NCBI RefSeq assembly: GCF_022682495.2 | Contig: NC_071389.1 | Coordinates: 44,964,239-45,028,238 of the forward strand | Reading direction: 5' to 3' | DNA length: 64,000 nt | Origin: Desmodus rotundus | Lineage: Eukaryota > Chordata > Mammalia > Chiroptera > Phyllostomidae | Shown here: positions 34,960 through 46,930 of the stretch, piece after piece | How the letters are laid out: each line of letters starts with the position of its first letter | How positions within the stretch are numbered: the stretch's first letter is position 1 | Made by a program: the position numbers and the translations under genes | Notes under the pieces: model-generated | The model's input: the letters and a program-made list of their open reading frames with translations, nothing else | Told to the model about the DNA's origin: nothing | The model's database searches: none

Positions 34960-35160
34960 GAAGACTCATATTTACTGAGCTTCAGTACTTTCATCTGTTT
35001 TTTTCTCATTTGATGTTACTTCCTTTATCCATAGACCCTCATTGAGAGGAAGTCTTAGTAACTTGTTCAGTATCAATTAGCTATTATATGGGAGACTGAA
35101 CATTTCCATCCAGGCCTTCTCTGTTTCAAAGACCAGGCTCTTTCCATGCTATGCATGCTA
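34960..35160 (-). mobile_element. MIR SINE (antisense)
   Basis: 'ctcatatttactgagcttca', then 'gtcttagtaacttgttcagt', then 'aaagaccaggctctttccat', and 'gctatgcatgc' is MIR reversed through its head. Confidence 0.7.
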
Positions 35161-35549
35161 GGATCAAGGGAAAATAAAAAAGGAAGTGGAAGCGAGAAAG
35201 ACCAGAGAAAGGAGTAGAGGTTATCTAGGAAAATAAGTAAGCACTAGGTTCCAGAGGTAGATTATTGAGAAATCAAGGGATGAGGAGTCATAAAATTGCA
35301 AGATTCAAAAAGATCTTAAAGGAATAAAGCTCATCATCCTCTCCAGCTGGTCACACCTCTGTCGAAAGGGTCACCCAGCCTCTTCCTGCAGCTGCGATGG
35401 GAGCGTCTTACCTCATTAGATGACCTGCTCCATCTGTGGGCAGCTCTGGCTCTTAGAAACGTATTCTCTATGAACTCCAGGGTTTCCTTGGGCTCCAGGT
35501 TTACCTGTCTACCAGTCATAACCTCTTAGTAACTAAAAATAATAGTTAT
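35161..35549. other. Unique sequence, no feature seen
   Basis: Purine-rich 35161-35330. The 61-codon minus frame at 35334-35519 is unsupported. Confidence 0.55.
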
Positions 35550-35765
35550 AAAGCTAGACAGCCAAGTGGTCATGAACCAGATTTCTAAAATCAGAGTGCT
35601 TTGGTTTGAATCCCAGTTCCTCTTCCTGTTAGCAGGGGCCTTGGGCAAGTCACATACAATCTCTGAGGCCTGGTTTCCTCATCTATAAATGGTGGCCACT
35701 TCACACTGTTAGGAGGATCAGATGAGATAAAGCATTTGGCACAGTCCCTGGCGCACAGACTTTCT
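35550..35765 (+). mobile_element. MIR SINE, near full length
   Basis: Well preserved: 'ttggtttgaatcccagttcc', 'ccttgggcaagtcacataca', 'ggtttcctcatctataaatg', 'gagataaagcatttggcaca' and 'gtccctggcgcacagac'. One of the best MIR copies in the window. Confidence 0.9.
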
Positions 35766-35779
35766 ATGAAGTTTTATAA

Positions 35780-35905
35780 GGCTACTACTGATAGTTTTTC
35801 CTTTCCACAACTGTCTGAGGTAGAAATTATTATGCCCATTTTTCAGATCATGAAAACTAACGGAGCTTCCTGAGAGTCATAGAAAAAGCAAGTGGAAACC
35901 GTGGT
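35780..35905 (-). mobile_element. MIR SINE fragment (antisense)
   Basis: 'tattatgcccatttttcaga', then 'tcatgaaaactaacggagct', is MIR reversed. It lies head-to-tail opposite the preceding sense MIR, forming an inverted pair. Confidence 0.75.
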
Positions 35906-36614
35906 GTTCCGGGGCAGATAACTTAACTTCTAGTCTTTCCACATGAACACTTCCCATCACTCCCCTGCTCTGAGTGGAGACAGGCTGCTGCAGGCCGACT
36001 GGAGTCACTGAGACGAAATGCAACGTCCAGCAGATGTGACAGTCACGCTCGAAATCCAACACTTCCACGCCTTGGATTGCCGTGCCTGCCTTTTTTCTTT
36101 CTCATAAAAAGGAATTTCCTTTTGAAAATGTCGTTCTAGTCATTTATATTCATCAACACGTGGATCAGGTGTCACTTAATATATTTGTTTTGAATAGCTA
36201 ATATGAAAAGTCTCTTAGGAGGATGACTTTGTTTTCCAGTATAGGAACGTGGTAAATGTAACAAGAAACTGTTAAGTTTGTTTCCACCAGATATGCCCCA
36301 GACTGTAACATTATCAGGCCACATTATATGTTTTACAAAAGATGAGATCTACTTTATATTAGCTGAATGTTAATCTCTGGCCTGTGAATATTCAATGCCA
36401 GTTCATGCCAGAGGCACAAATTTCTATCCTTAATGCGTCCAGTTTTTCTGTTATCAATTGCTGTCATCAGAATCCGAGAGCTTGGCACCAGAGGTCAAAC
36501 CCTTGGTTCTACTGCAAACTAGTTTACCTTCAGTTGGCCTTTTCTAGCCTGTGATTGTCCATGTGCACAATTGTACTGTTTCTTGTCGTTTTTCCTTCCA
36601 GAGTGATTCTAAGG
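35906..36614. other. Unique sequence, no feature seen
   Basis: No gene or repeat recognised. Confidence 0.55.
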
Positions 36615-36817
36615 CAGGCTTTCTCAACTTAGACACTAATGACATTTGGTGGTGGTGCAGAAAAGGGTCTGTCCTGTGCATTTTGAAATATCTAACATCT
36701 TCAGTCTCTACCCATCAGATGCCAGTGGCTCCCCCTTTTCCCACATCAGCTGTGATACCAAAAATGTCCAGTCTCCCCTGGGAGGGGACACAGTTGACCC
36801 CCGGCTGAGAAATGCTG
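36615..36817 (-). mobile_element. MER20 hAT-Charlie transposon
   Basis: About 203 bp, close to the usual 219 bp. It has both terminal repeats (caggctttctcaactt at left, ccggctgagaaatgctg at right) and the internal 'gggtctgtcctgtgcatttt', 'ctctacccatcagatgccag' and 'ccaaaaatgtccag' blocks. MER20 copies can carry transcription-factor sites in some mammals, but this cannot be judged here. The 85- and 113-codon frames over it are artefacts. Confidence 0.9.
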
Positions 36818-37734
36818 TTATGCGGTGGAACACTGTTCTGTATGTAAACACCTGTTGCAAGCTGAAGAGCTATGAGGTAACTACTAGACATTTCACTAAG
36901 TATCTACTTCAGGTAAAGCTCAGTGCTGTGAAGAAAAGATACAATAACCACCTGCTTCCAAGCAGCTGCGGGGGAGGGGGAAGGTGATGGCAAGGTAGAA
37001 TCAGAAATGAGAGAAGTGGGCCCTAAATGCATGGGTCAGATTGGAGATTGTGCTAACCACCTAAATGGGACAGTTGTTCAATGGAAGCCCGGTGTTGCCC
37101 GATCTTGCAGTGAGTGTATCAAAAGACGTTAAAATGCAGATTTTTGTAAAATGTGACATTTCCCGAATTTTAAACATTAGCTCACTTTAAAACAGCAGTA
37201 ACATTGTGATGGTCAGACAGACTGATGGAGGTCAAGTTAGGTTGCCAGTTCACAGCCTCTGTTCCAGATCATGTTTTTAGGGGGAGGGGAAGAGGGATTT
37301 TTTTTTTCATTCTTTCACTTAAAAAGCTATTAGAGGAAATGTTAAACTGGTATGTTCCTCTTACTGTATACTCTTCGTTTTTATCCATGTTTTACTTTCT
37401 CCATTTGAATCTTATCTATCAAGATAAAGTTTAGATCTAAAATTTTGACCTAGTTTAAATAAAACAACATTTTTTTGGAAAGCGTGAGCATCCTTCACTT
37501 AAGAATTCCCCCGAGTCCTCAGCTAAAAGTGAAACCTGGAATGGCTGCCAGTAAATGCCTTTTGTAGCCTTGGAAATTCAAAGTGATTTATCACTTGGTG
37601 GTAATAACTGGAGGCCTCTATATACAAGAAAGAAGTTAAAGGTAAGGAGGCCAAAAATAACAAGTATAACCATATGGCTTTCTTCAAGAGGTGTCCACAT
37701 GACCAGCTAAAAAGGACTCTTGCCAGCCTGAGTT
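36818..37734. other. Unique sequence, no gene seen
   Basis: No recognised repeat or gene; T tract at 37299-37307. Confidence 0.52.
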
Positions 37735-37832
37735 TTCTTTTCCTCCTTCCTCCTCCTCCTTCCTCTTTCCTCCTCCTTTCTCCTCCTTCCTCCTCCTCCT
37801 CCTTCCTTCTTCTTCCTTCTTCCTTCTCCTTT
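37735..37832. repeat. Polypyrimidine (TCC/TTCC)n tract
   Basis: Nearly 100 bases of C and T on the plus strand in TCCTCC and TTCCTT units. Such mirror-like purine/pyrimidine tracts can form triplex DNA. The minus frame over it is a Lys/Arg/Glu/Gly artefact. Confidence 0.95.
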
Positions 37833-39679
37833 TTTTTGTAGCTTTACACAATAGTCTTTTAGCTTTAACATTGTAGGGAAAGAATTCCTCCTCCTCATAC
37901 TCCTAGGTTTTGAAAACCTAAACTATGGGGTGGGGAAGAAATGTGTTTATGGGCAGCTGAACCAGGTTCATAGTTGACCATAGGATTACTGGTTTTTATC
38001 TCAGCAGCAGAGCTAGCGATAACCCCTTTATATTCGTTTAAGTCTCCAGAGGTAGAGTAGCTTTTTACAATGGTATCCCAGTTTCCTGTCTGACCATTGA
38101 GCTCAGTGCGCCATCTTGTTCTTAAGAATGAAGCATGAAAATTACTTTGTCAGATGCCTTGAGGAAATCAAGATATGTATTCATACAATTTCTACTTGTT
38201 TAGTAAAGTAAATAGCATACTTTGGCCTGATTTGTTGTTACAGAATTCTGACTTGTCCTTAGTAATTATAATTAAATAATCTATTCTAAAATTATGCTGG
38301 GAAAGAGCATGAGGTTGACTAGTTCATAAGCTCTGCAGCTCCTGTGTTCCTCTTTGGTCATATTGGAGGCATTTCCCAATGTTCAAGTTCTTCAGAGCTC
38401 TTCATTGGCATGTTGGCATCCATGTGATTTTTGTTACAGTATACTATGGGGTATACTATGGGGAAACACACACACACACACAACACAGAAGGCTAAAAAA
38501 GGGCTCTAGACTAATCTGGATAGTATGAATTCTTAGATTTTTTTCTTCCAATGAATCCTGAATTCTTATTACAAATAGTTGGTTAAATACAAACTATTTA
38601 ACAATTTAACAGTGAGCATCTACTCACCTGAATTGCACAATGTACTTCTAAAAATTAATTTCTTTGTCATACACTTTGGAAAACAGAATTATGGAGCTGT
38701 GGAAGTTACAGACTTGCAGGTTATAATGACAACAGCTAGGAAATAATACGGACCCTACCACTGCGTGTGAGAAGCTGAATTTAAATTACGCTAAGAGCCT
38801 CCTCCAACCAGAGGTGCTTCCAGTCCGATTGGTTTGACATTTGTCTAGGACCTTTGGAATATAAGCTTATGCAATTAAAAACGAAAATGAGTTTCTATCC
38901 TTGAAAGTTCAGAGTACCTCAAAGCATTTTTCCTCCTCCTTAAATCATTTCGACTATTAGTATTTGTGGTGGAACGGCTTCCTCATAGGAAGAATGCCGT
39001 TGTGCAACAGCTGTAGTTGTGTTGCCTGAGTGCGTGCCAATTCTGTTCAGATTGAGCTGCAGGGACTGCTTGTTAGCTCCCTAGCTGCCTGGGAGAGAGG
39101 GTAATGTAAAATTAATGTGTGAAGAAAGGCCTGCTCTCTGGCACTGTCTGGGGATGCAGGTGGTCTAGAGTGGTGTATAGAAATTACACTAACATGCTAA
39201 TCTTTCTATGTTAGAAGGAAAGTAGCTGGGATTCATGCTTCCAACTCTGTTGGTTTTAATTTGAAAAAATTGGGCATGGCATTGGTTTCAGCCCTTGCCT
39301 AGCTCCATTTCTGAATGTAAAGCATGTATAATAAACCTTGAGATTTTTGAGATCTCTAAGTATTTGGAATTGAGGGTGTGCTTTTTAGAGGAGTGGTGGA
39401 AGATACTGTTGTAATAGGATTCTCACATACAGACTACAGATATCTAAGAAAATACTTTATTCACGTAGTCTTTTTCACTAGTAGCAGTTAAGTTAGACTG
39501 ATGATGAACATTTCTGATTAATTCTAAGCTAAGGATAATGTGACGTAGATCCTTTATTCATCAGTGTGGTGGCAATTTTTAATATACCTATCCTTTTCAT
39601 ACTCTCTTTTCTCTTTCCCAGTGACTTGGCGATGATCAGTATCTGTCCGTTCTCATTTGAGCCAAAGCAGTTCATTTCA
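37833..39679. other. Unique sequence with a short tandem duplication and (CA)n
   Basis: A 12-bp unit, tatactatgggg, is duplicated at 38440-38463, directly followed by a (CA)n run at 38466-38482. No genes are recognised in this stretch. Confidence 0.52.
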
Positions 39680-39865
39680 GCATTACGTGTCCTGTGGTGT
39701 CCAGTACATAACTCTATGGCGTCATTCCTCATGTGGTTCTAGAGTAGCTGGTTTGCCTATCTGCTTCATCTCTGGACTGGGAGCATTATCTTACTGTGTT
39801 TGTAACCACAACATCCAGCACGGTGCCTGGCACACACTGGGTGCTTAATAAATGTTTGTAAATTT
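39680..39865 (+). mobile_element. L2 LINE 3' end (sense)
   Basis: 'accacaacatccagcacggt', then 'gcctggcacacactgggtgc', then 'ttaataaatgtttgtaa', is a clear L2 terminus; the upstream part is diverged. Confidence 0.85.
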
Positions 39866-39954
39866 ATAAACAAGCAAAAGTTTCCATCAGTGAGGTTGTC
39901 AACTTTGGAAAGAAGGAAGGACTAAATAATGAGCCAGATTTCTTTTTTTTTCCC

Positions 39955-40145
39955 TCGCATTTCTAGGAACACAATTTTATTTAATCCTTAAAACAGTCTT
40001 GTACAATAGGCATCATATCATCATCCCTGTTTTATTTATTAGGCCCACATGTATCTCAGGGCTGGTTAGGAAGAAGAGTCTGGATTCAAACCCAGGTTTT
40101 CATCCTTTGCTTATTGTTCTTACCACTATACCACAGGAGAATATT
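39955..40145 (-). mobile_element. MIR SINE (antisense)
   Basis: 'ttatttaatccttaaaacag', then 'tcatccctgttttatttatt', 'ctggattcaaacccaggttt' and 'cttaccactataccacagg' is MIR reversed, nearly complete at its head end. Confidence 0.82.
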
Positions 40146-40324
40146 TTCTAATACAGTAATCTTTCTAGGAAAATTTTTTCTAGAAACTTTTCTCTCCTTA
40201 AATTTAGTAGAGCAATTCTTTTTCAGATTTTAAACCCTTCCCCCCGAATAAAGACTAGTAGAATTCCACCAAACTAGTAGAAAACCACAGAAACTTGGCA
40301 AGCAAAGCTAGAATGGGAAACATA

Positions 40325-40530
40325 GCAATAGAGTTAACTGGAGTCAGGAAGACCTGGGTTTTCGTTCTGGCTGCTCTGCTTATTAACAGTGTGATCCTGG
40401 ACAAGTCACTTATGTCTCAGTTTGCCTCATGTAAATTGGGGATACTGTTAGTACCTGTTTCATATAATTGTAGGGATTGCATGAGATAATGGAGGTGAAG
40501 CACTTGCTGTGTGTCTGATACATAATTTCT
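40325..40530 (+). mobile_element. MIR SINE, near full length
   Basis: 'aggaagacctgggttttcgt', 'cctggacaagtcacttatgt', 'ctcagtttgcctcatgtaaa' and 'gcatgagataatggaggtga' are in MIR order. Confidence 0.88.
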
Positions 40531-40564
40531 GGAATGCGACCTCCTGTGGTTGTCATTAGCACAG

Positions 40565-41100
40565 GGGTACATTTTATTCATTCATTCAGCAAATATTTGA
40601 GTACATACTATATGGAGGGCAGTCTTGGGTCCTTTTCATTCATCAGTTATTAAGACAAACAAAAACCCCTTTTTGCATGGAATTTACATTCCAGTTGCAT
40701 TCCAGCAGGGAAGAGCTAGGCAATAGACATAATGAATATTAGGAAGTAAATCGTATTGTGTGTTGGAGAGTGGTTAGTGCTATTAAACAAAAAGGAAGGA
40801 AAGGTGGGTTAGGAGGAGCAAGAGAATTTGTAGGGGCCTGGAGCGGCCTTTGGGGTTGCCATTAAATAGAGTATTCACTATAGGCCTCACAGAGAAAATG
40901 ATAATTGAGCAAAGACATGAAGGCAGGGAGGGAGTTTGCCATGTGGATCCCTGGGAAGAGCTGGTGAGGGTGAGCAGCAAGGAGGCCAAGGTGGCAGAAG
41001 GACAGTAAAAGGGACAACTAGGGCCTTAGAGGCCATTGCGAGAGTAATAGGGAGCCTTTGGGGGTTTTCAGCAAAGGAGTGGCACCGCCACCATCACCAT
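40565..41100 (-). mobile_element. L2 LINE 3' region, long copy (antisense)
   Basis: Starts at the L2 tip ('ttcattcattcagcaaatat') and continues through 'gcatggaatttacattccag', 'gagcaaagacatgaaggcag', 'ggaagagctggtgagggtga' and 'cattgcgagagtaataggga' to 'ttttcagcaaaggagtggca'. About 0.53 kb of L2 3' sequence is present, one of the longest copies in the window. Confidence 0.88.
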
Positions 41101-41827
41101 GCTACTTCTTATCCGGAGGAGGGACCTGAGCAGGGTAGCTCCTTGCTTCTCTTTCTCCTATTAGCTTAACCTTTTACACTTCAAATGTATGGGGGGAAGG
41201 TATATTCCACCACCCCAGGGTAGCTGCCCTGCCTACTCTGTGTCATTGATTGAACTTGGCAGTCCTGTGGCTGTCAGGGTTGTATTCCTTGGGAAACAAA
41301 AGGGAATGATTAGATCTTAAGAGGGAAGGAAAAGTAGAATCCTGTGGTAGCACAGCTTGTGATCCTCTTTGAACATGACTTGATGTCTTCCAGGCTTCCT
41401 GCGCTGAACCAGGAAATCTTTGTAGAGGATCCTGGGAGGTGTTGGTTGGTTTAGTGGTTTTTAAATGTTTGTATCTTTTTACAGTGAGGAAGATCCGTTA
41501 TGGGGTAGGAGGAAGAGCTTAAGTGTACTCATTTGTCAGCTCATGACCCATGCTTAACTGCTTTCCTCCCAGATAACAGAGGCAGACAGACCCTCAGCAC
41601 ACACAGGGGCTGAAGATGTTTCTGTGCAATGTCTCCAGTGAGGTTCAACGATTCTTAAACCTGGCTCTCAACATCCAAGACAGTCTTCCACTGTTCTAAT
41701 TGTATCCTGTTACTCTCAACCAAATTAGTATGTAATCTGTTTTTTTTTAATGTGTGCCGGGATTGTGGTGATAAGAGGGGAATGGTGGATGGGATGGGAG
41801 CGGGTCATGATGCAGAATTTAACAGAG
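41101..41827. other. Unique sequence, no gene seen
   Basis: No recognised repeat or gene. Confidence 0.52.
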
Positions 41828-41950
41828 GATCCCATGGGATTGGAATCCGAGGAGCCAGGTTTCATGTCCGGCTTTGTCAAGTAGCTGTGTTACTGTGACA
41901 TCTCTGAGCCCGAGTTTCCCCATCTCCGGTGGATTAAGGTCACACGTGCC
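41828..41950 (+). mobile_element. MIR SINE
   Basis: 'gaggagccaggtttcatgtc', 'ggctttgtcaagtagctgtg' and 'tgagcccgagtttccccatc' are in MIR order. Confidence 0.8.
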
Positions 41951-41954
41951 TTTT

Positions 41955-42037
41955 CTTCGTCATAGGGTAAGGTATACAGATGTCACCAAGTTACTGGTGT
42001 TGTTTCTGCTTCATAGGATAAGGCATAGAGATGTTGG
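41955..42037. repeat. Imperfect 51-bp tandem duplication
   Basis: 'cgtcatagggtaaggtatac' recurs as 'cttcataggataaggcatag' 51 bases later, each followed by agatgt. It sits at the 3' end of a MIR, so it may duplicate the MIR tail and flank. Confidence 0.7.
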
Positions 42038-42739
42038 GAACAACTTTTCTGCTGAAATTATTGTTTGGGAACAGAAAGAGGGTGGGGACGGTTACTGTTT
42101 AACCTTCTGCGGACAACATCATGTCAAGCCTGGGCATTTCCCCACCGCCTCATTCCCTGCGAGTTGAAGCTTTTGGCTTTCCTCAGGTTAGGTACAAACT
42201 ATTGCATTCTAGAACCCTATAGATAATGACCTTGGCCAGGCCATCAGCCTGTGCCTTCCAACCCACACGCTGGTGAGACTTGTTCTCTATTTAGTGGTCC
42301 TACAGATACCTTCCTGCCACTTGCCATACCCCATATCTTTTTCTTTATGTTAATTATTTGGGGGTAATTTTGGTGGTAGGCATCACTGAATTGAGTTAAA
42401 GCTTTACAATTGAGGGGGGGGAGTACTCATGAGAAGGAATAGTATTTTATCTCATTAACCCTTTGTTACCATTTGATAACAGACTTAATGGAAGCATTTG
42501 CTCAAAAGTCACAAAGAGACTCAAATAGCTTTGGGGGCCTGATTGCTAAACTTTTTGCCACGCGCAATGGAAATGTGGGAAGAAAATTCCAGATGCTAAA
42601 TAACAAAAGGGAATCTTGAGGCCAGCAGGTTAAGGCAGTGGTGCCTTTGGTTTGAGGCACTGCCAGGAATCTCTGCTAGAGAGAGTCACATCAGATTCCC
42701 CAAGGAGTTCTGATTTCAGAAAGGGCAACGTGTGGAACA
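42038..42739. other. Unique sequence, possible L2 trace
   Basis: 42175-42330 ('cttggccaggccatcagcct', then 'ttgccatacccc') weakly resembles sense L2. A G-run (ggggggggag) lies at 42414-42423. No gene recognised. Confidence 0.45.
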
Positions 42740-42840
42740 CCCCAGAAAAATTAGTATTCGTCTGCTGCAGGCCTCAGTTTCCTTGTCTCTAAAATGAAAG
42801 GCGTGACTAACTCAGTGGTAGGGGGGTCATTATTATTTCT
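42740..42840 (+). mobile_element. MIR SINE fragment
   Basis: 'ggcctcagtttccttgtctc', then 'taaaatgaaaggcgtgacta', is the MIR core. Confidence 0.78.
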
Positions 42841-44157
42841 TAATACTTTAAAAATACCTACCAAACTATTTAAGTCTAAACTAATTCTTTTTTTTTCTTC
42901 CAGCAAAGAGTTATCAGTGGCTGCCATTAACTGTCAGTCAGGTCCTTTGAGCAGCTCCGATTAAGCAGTTATAATACTACATTGGTATAATTCCAGGGCA
43001 AACCAGACAAGTTGATGTTTTAATCTTATGACAATCAAATTTTGACCTTTTAAGAAAATTGCAAACAGCTCTCAATCATTGCCACCTGTTGCAAACTGAC
43101 CTAAGCCAGTTTGGTTGTGCACAAACTCCTAGGGGGCTTTTGGGGGGCGGATTTTGATAGCAGCCAAATTATTTGAGGTGAGTGAGGTTTAGCTACTGTC
43201 CCACAACCTTGCCACCTGGTTATAACTAAAACAAGTCTGAGACACGATTCTGCTACACATACCGATGTTGATTAACAGCCATACATCAGCCAGTGGGCAC
43301 AAAACAGATCACACAAAATCAGTCTGCATGCTTGATTAAGACTCATTTGTCTTCTTTGAGTTGCTCTGATCACTCCCTTGCATGGAAACTTTACTCCTAG
43401 AAGTGACAACATTCCAGAGGAGCGTTCTGTTATCCTTAATAATCAGCATCAAGCAACCGACGACCTTCAAGCTCGTCAAGGCCGCACTCTGTTCATTCAC
43501 GGGTAGGGATAGCTCTGGAATATTTTGGCCTATTCTTATAGCTTGGATATATCCTTCACCTCAGCAGCGAGGGCCATTTCTACTATTTATAATGCCTCTT
43601 CATAAGCCACTCATTTCACCCTGCCCAGTCCACCTCTGACATTCAGTTGGCAAAGTGTCTGGTGTTGATTCACATGGATGATGGAAACACTTGCACTGCC
43701 TCTTTTTGAAGCATGAGCTCCAAGATCAGAGCCCGAGCTGCCTACCCCTGGGAGGGGCCTTCCTGAATATACTGCCAACTGCATTTGAGTTGTAGCTTAA
43801 CCTAATTAACTCACACGTGATATCACATTACCTATACTGAATTATTGCTAAGTCAATTAGGCATCTTAACGCTGCCTTGGGAACCCCAGGGTGGAAACCA
43901 CTGTTACCAGGGGTGCTCTGTAGGAGTTAGATTTTGAAATGATTTGTCAGGATTCCTTTGTTCACAAAGCATTGCCTAACTTCCACATACTCATCGCCAT
44001 CTCTTGTCACAGGGAGGAAAATCACACGGCAGGACTGTGGGAGAATACCTGTCTGCTTCTTCCTTATTCACAGTGTTCTTGAATGACAGTGTGTTTCAGT
44101 TACAGAAAGTCTGACAAGTTACAAAGTATTTTCACAGAAACCAGTATTTCCTATGTT
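42841..44157. other. Unique sequence, possible conserved block
   Basis: Repeat-free for 1.3 kb. A very strong acceptor-like sequence (ttttttttcttccag) ends at 42904, but no good donor follows. The 85-codon frame at 43382-43639 has no motif. The length of repeat-free sequence in a repeat-rich neighbourhood could indicate constraint. Confidence 0.42.
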
Positions 44158-44345
44158 GTTTTTAATTGAGATACAAGATAAAGTGTGTGAATCTTAAATA
44201 TATATAACTTGATGAAATTTTACGTATGTATATCTGTGTGTAACCCACCACCCCACCTAGGTCAAGTTAACAGGCATTTCCAATACTCCTGAAGGCTCCC
44301 TTGTGCACCTTGCCAGTTAAGCCCTCTTCCCAGAGGTACCACTGT
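44158..44345 (-). mobile_element. L1M LINE 3' UTR (antisense)
   Basis: 'gtgtgaatcttaaatatata', 'acttgatgaaattttacgta' and 'ctgaaggctcccttgtgcac' are in the order of an old L1M 3' UTR read in reverse. Confidence 0.78.
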
Positions 44346-44961
44346 TCACAGAAAGAGAGAAGGGAGCCAGAGAGGAAGGAGAGCTTGTGACTTATTCTTC
44401 CTGCAGCCAGGAGAACGCATATTTCTAATTCCCACTTGTGTGCTCTTGCTTCCAGAAGACACTGTACTCTTGGACCGGAGTTCTTCCTAGTGGACCATTT
44501 TTACAGGCAGCACAAGGTACAAAATGCCATCCTGCACAAGATTCTGCAACACCCATTGGTGCTTTTCTATCCCAAGTCAATTTTGTTCCCAAATCAGTCA
44601 AATGGAACACATTGAGTACTTACTCATATCATATATGTCACTCTTAGCAGAGAATTGCTGCTCTCCCCTTGCCGAGCATTTTTGTTACATCTGATGGTAC
44701 AGTATATAAAGAAAAAGCGTTTGTGTGTGTGTGTACACTTCAGGTACTCCTTTTTTTTTGAAGTAGTAAATGAAAAGTTTTGATGTTGCCCTTCACCCGT
44801 CTCCTCAGAACTTCGGAAAAGCGCTGATAAATCTCTAAGAGCCATCTGCACTTCCCGTTTTCTTCTCGTGTAGGGAAGTGACCGAGGCCAGGAAAGACTT
44901 GGTAACACTATGGAATTAAGAACTGAAAGCCAGTAGTATAGAATCATCTTTTAAAATATAT
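44346..44961. other. Unique sequence, no gene seen
   Basis: Contains a short TG run at 44721-44732. The 107-codon minus frame at 44624-44947 shows no motif. Confidence 0.52.
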
Positions 44962-46284
44962 CTGGATTTTATTTTTTAAACAGCTTTATTGAGATACAGT
45001 TCACATACCATGTATTTCACCCATTTAAAGTATACGATTCAGTGGCTTTTAGTACATTCACAAATGTTGCCGACCGTCCTCACAGTCAATTTTAGAACTT
45101 CTTCCATCATCACAGAAACTCTGCACTGTCCACTGTCACCTTCCTGTCCTCCCTCTCCAGCCTTGGCAACTAGTAATCTGCTTTGTGTTGCTACGGAGTC
45201 CCCTGCTCTGAACATTTCATACGAACAGGATCATGCGCGATCTCGTATGACTGGATCCCATCACTTAGCCTAAACTTTTCAAGATTTATCCATGTCGTGC
45301 CATGTATCAATATGTGATTCCTTTTCACGACTAAGCCATTGTACAGGTATAACACATTTGTCCATTCTCCAGTTAATGGTCATGTGGGTTGTTTCTACTT
45401 TATCACTGCTGTGAATAATGCTGCCATAAGGATTTGTGTACAAGTTCCTGTGTGGACGTATGTTTTCATTTCTCCCGGGTGTATACTTGGGATTGGAATT
45501 GCTGAGTTATATGGTAACTGTGTTTAATCATTTGAGGAACTGCCAGACTTGTTTTCCACATTGGCTGCCCCATTTTACATTCCGGCCAGCACTGTATGAA
45601 GGTTCTGATTTCTCCACTTCCTCACCAGCAGTTCTTACCTGACTTTTTGTGCCTAGCCATTCTGGTAGATGTGAAGTGGTATCTCCTTGTGGCTTTTGAT
45701 TTGCATTTCCCTGATGGTGATGATGTTGAACATCTCTTCATGTGCTTATTGGCTGTTTGTACATCTTCCTTGGATAAATGTCTATTTAGACACTCTGTCT
45801 ATTTTAGATTTACTTTTCTTATGGGGTTGTAAGAATACCTTGTATGTTCTAGATACCAGTTCCTTATTACATACATGGCATATAATTTCCTCCCATTGTA
45901 TGGGCTGCCTCTTCATTTTCTTAATGATGTCCTTCGAAGCACCAAAATTTGAAATTTTGATGAAGTCCTATATTGTTTTCTTTTGTTGGTTATGTTTTTA
46001 ATGTCATAGCTGAGAATTTTTTACTAACTCCAAAATCATGAAGATTTGCCCGTATGTTTTCTTTTAAAAGTTTTATAGTTTTAGCTCCTACGCTTAGGCT
46101 TTTGAGCCATTTTTAAGTTACTTTTTATGTAGAGTGTGAGATAAGGGTCCAGTTTCATTCTTTCACGTGTGACTCTGCAGTTGTCCCAGCACCATTTCCT
46201 GAAAAGACCCTTCTTTTCACTATCGAGTGGCTGTGGCACCCTTTTCTAAAATCAGTGGACCATAGACACCTGGATTGGCACAGA
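44962..46284 (-). mobile_element. Old L1M LINE, 3' UTR plus ORF2 3' region (antisense)
   Basis: About 1.3 kb of L1 in reverse: 3' UTR ('aacagctttattgagataca', 'gtatacgattcagtggcttt'), then ORF2-derived sequence ('agatgtgaagtggtatctcc', 'ctgtctattttagatttact', 'aagggtccagtttcattctt', 'agcaccatttcctgaaaaga'). Many frame breaks. It is interrupted at its right end by the younger L1 starting at about 46285. Confidence 0.9.
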
Positions 46285-46930
46285 TTCTTTTTTTCATTTT
46301 CTTTTTTTGTTATTGTTGATCAGTTACAGTTGTCCCGCCTTCTTCCCCATTGCTCTTGCCTACCCCATCCCCCCCACTCCCACAGTCAATCCCCCCCATT
46401 GTCTGTGCCTGTGAGTCCTCTCTTCATGTTCCTTTGCTTGCCCCTTCCCCTTTTTTCCTGTTATCCCCCTCTCCCCTCCCCTCTGGTCACTGTCCGTTTG
46501 TCCTTTATTTCCAAGTCTGTGGTTCTATTTTGCTCATTTGTTTGTTTTGTTGATTGGGTTCCACTTACAGATAAGATAATATGGTATTTGTCTTTTACCA
46601 CCTGGCTTATTTCACTTAACATAATGTTCTCCAGTTCCATCCATGCTGTTGCCAAGGGTAGGAGCTCCTTCTTTTTTTCTGCTGTGTAGTACTCCATTGT
46701 GTAAATGTACCACGGTTTTTTGATCCACTCATTTACCAATGGGCACTTAGACTGTCTCCAGTATTTGGCTATAGTAAATAACATTTCTATGAACATTGGG
46801 GTGCAAAGGTTCTTTTGAATTGGTGGCTCAGGATTCTTAGGGTATAGTCCCAGCAGTGGGATTGCTAGATCGAAAGGCAGTTCCATTTTTAGTTTTTTGA
46901 AAATTCTGTTATGTAAGACATTATCACCAG
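46285..46930 (-). mobile_element. Younger L1 LINE, 5'-truncated (antisense)
   Basis: Reads in reverse from a T-rich tail (46287-46310), through a C-rich (minus-strand G-rich) 3' UTR of about 150 bp, into the ORF2 C-terminus. It appears inserted into the older L1M. The first bases after the tail (minus strand: gggacaactgtaa) are shared with the HAL1-like element at 62.25 kb. No clear target duplication could be defined. Confidence 0.88.

Noticed and set aside
42905..42943. Very strong splice acceptor ending at 42904
   Set aside because: The only nearby donor (CAGgtcctt) is poor; one frame reaches a stop after 19 codons without any recognised sequence.
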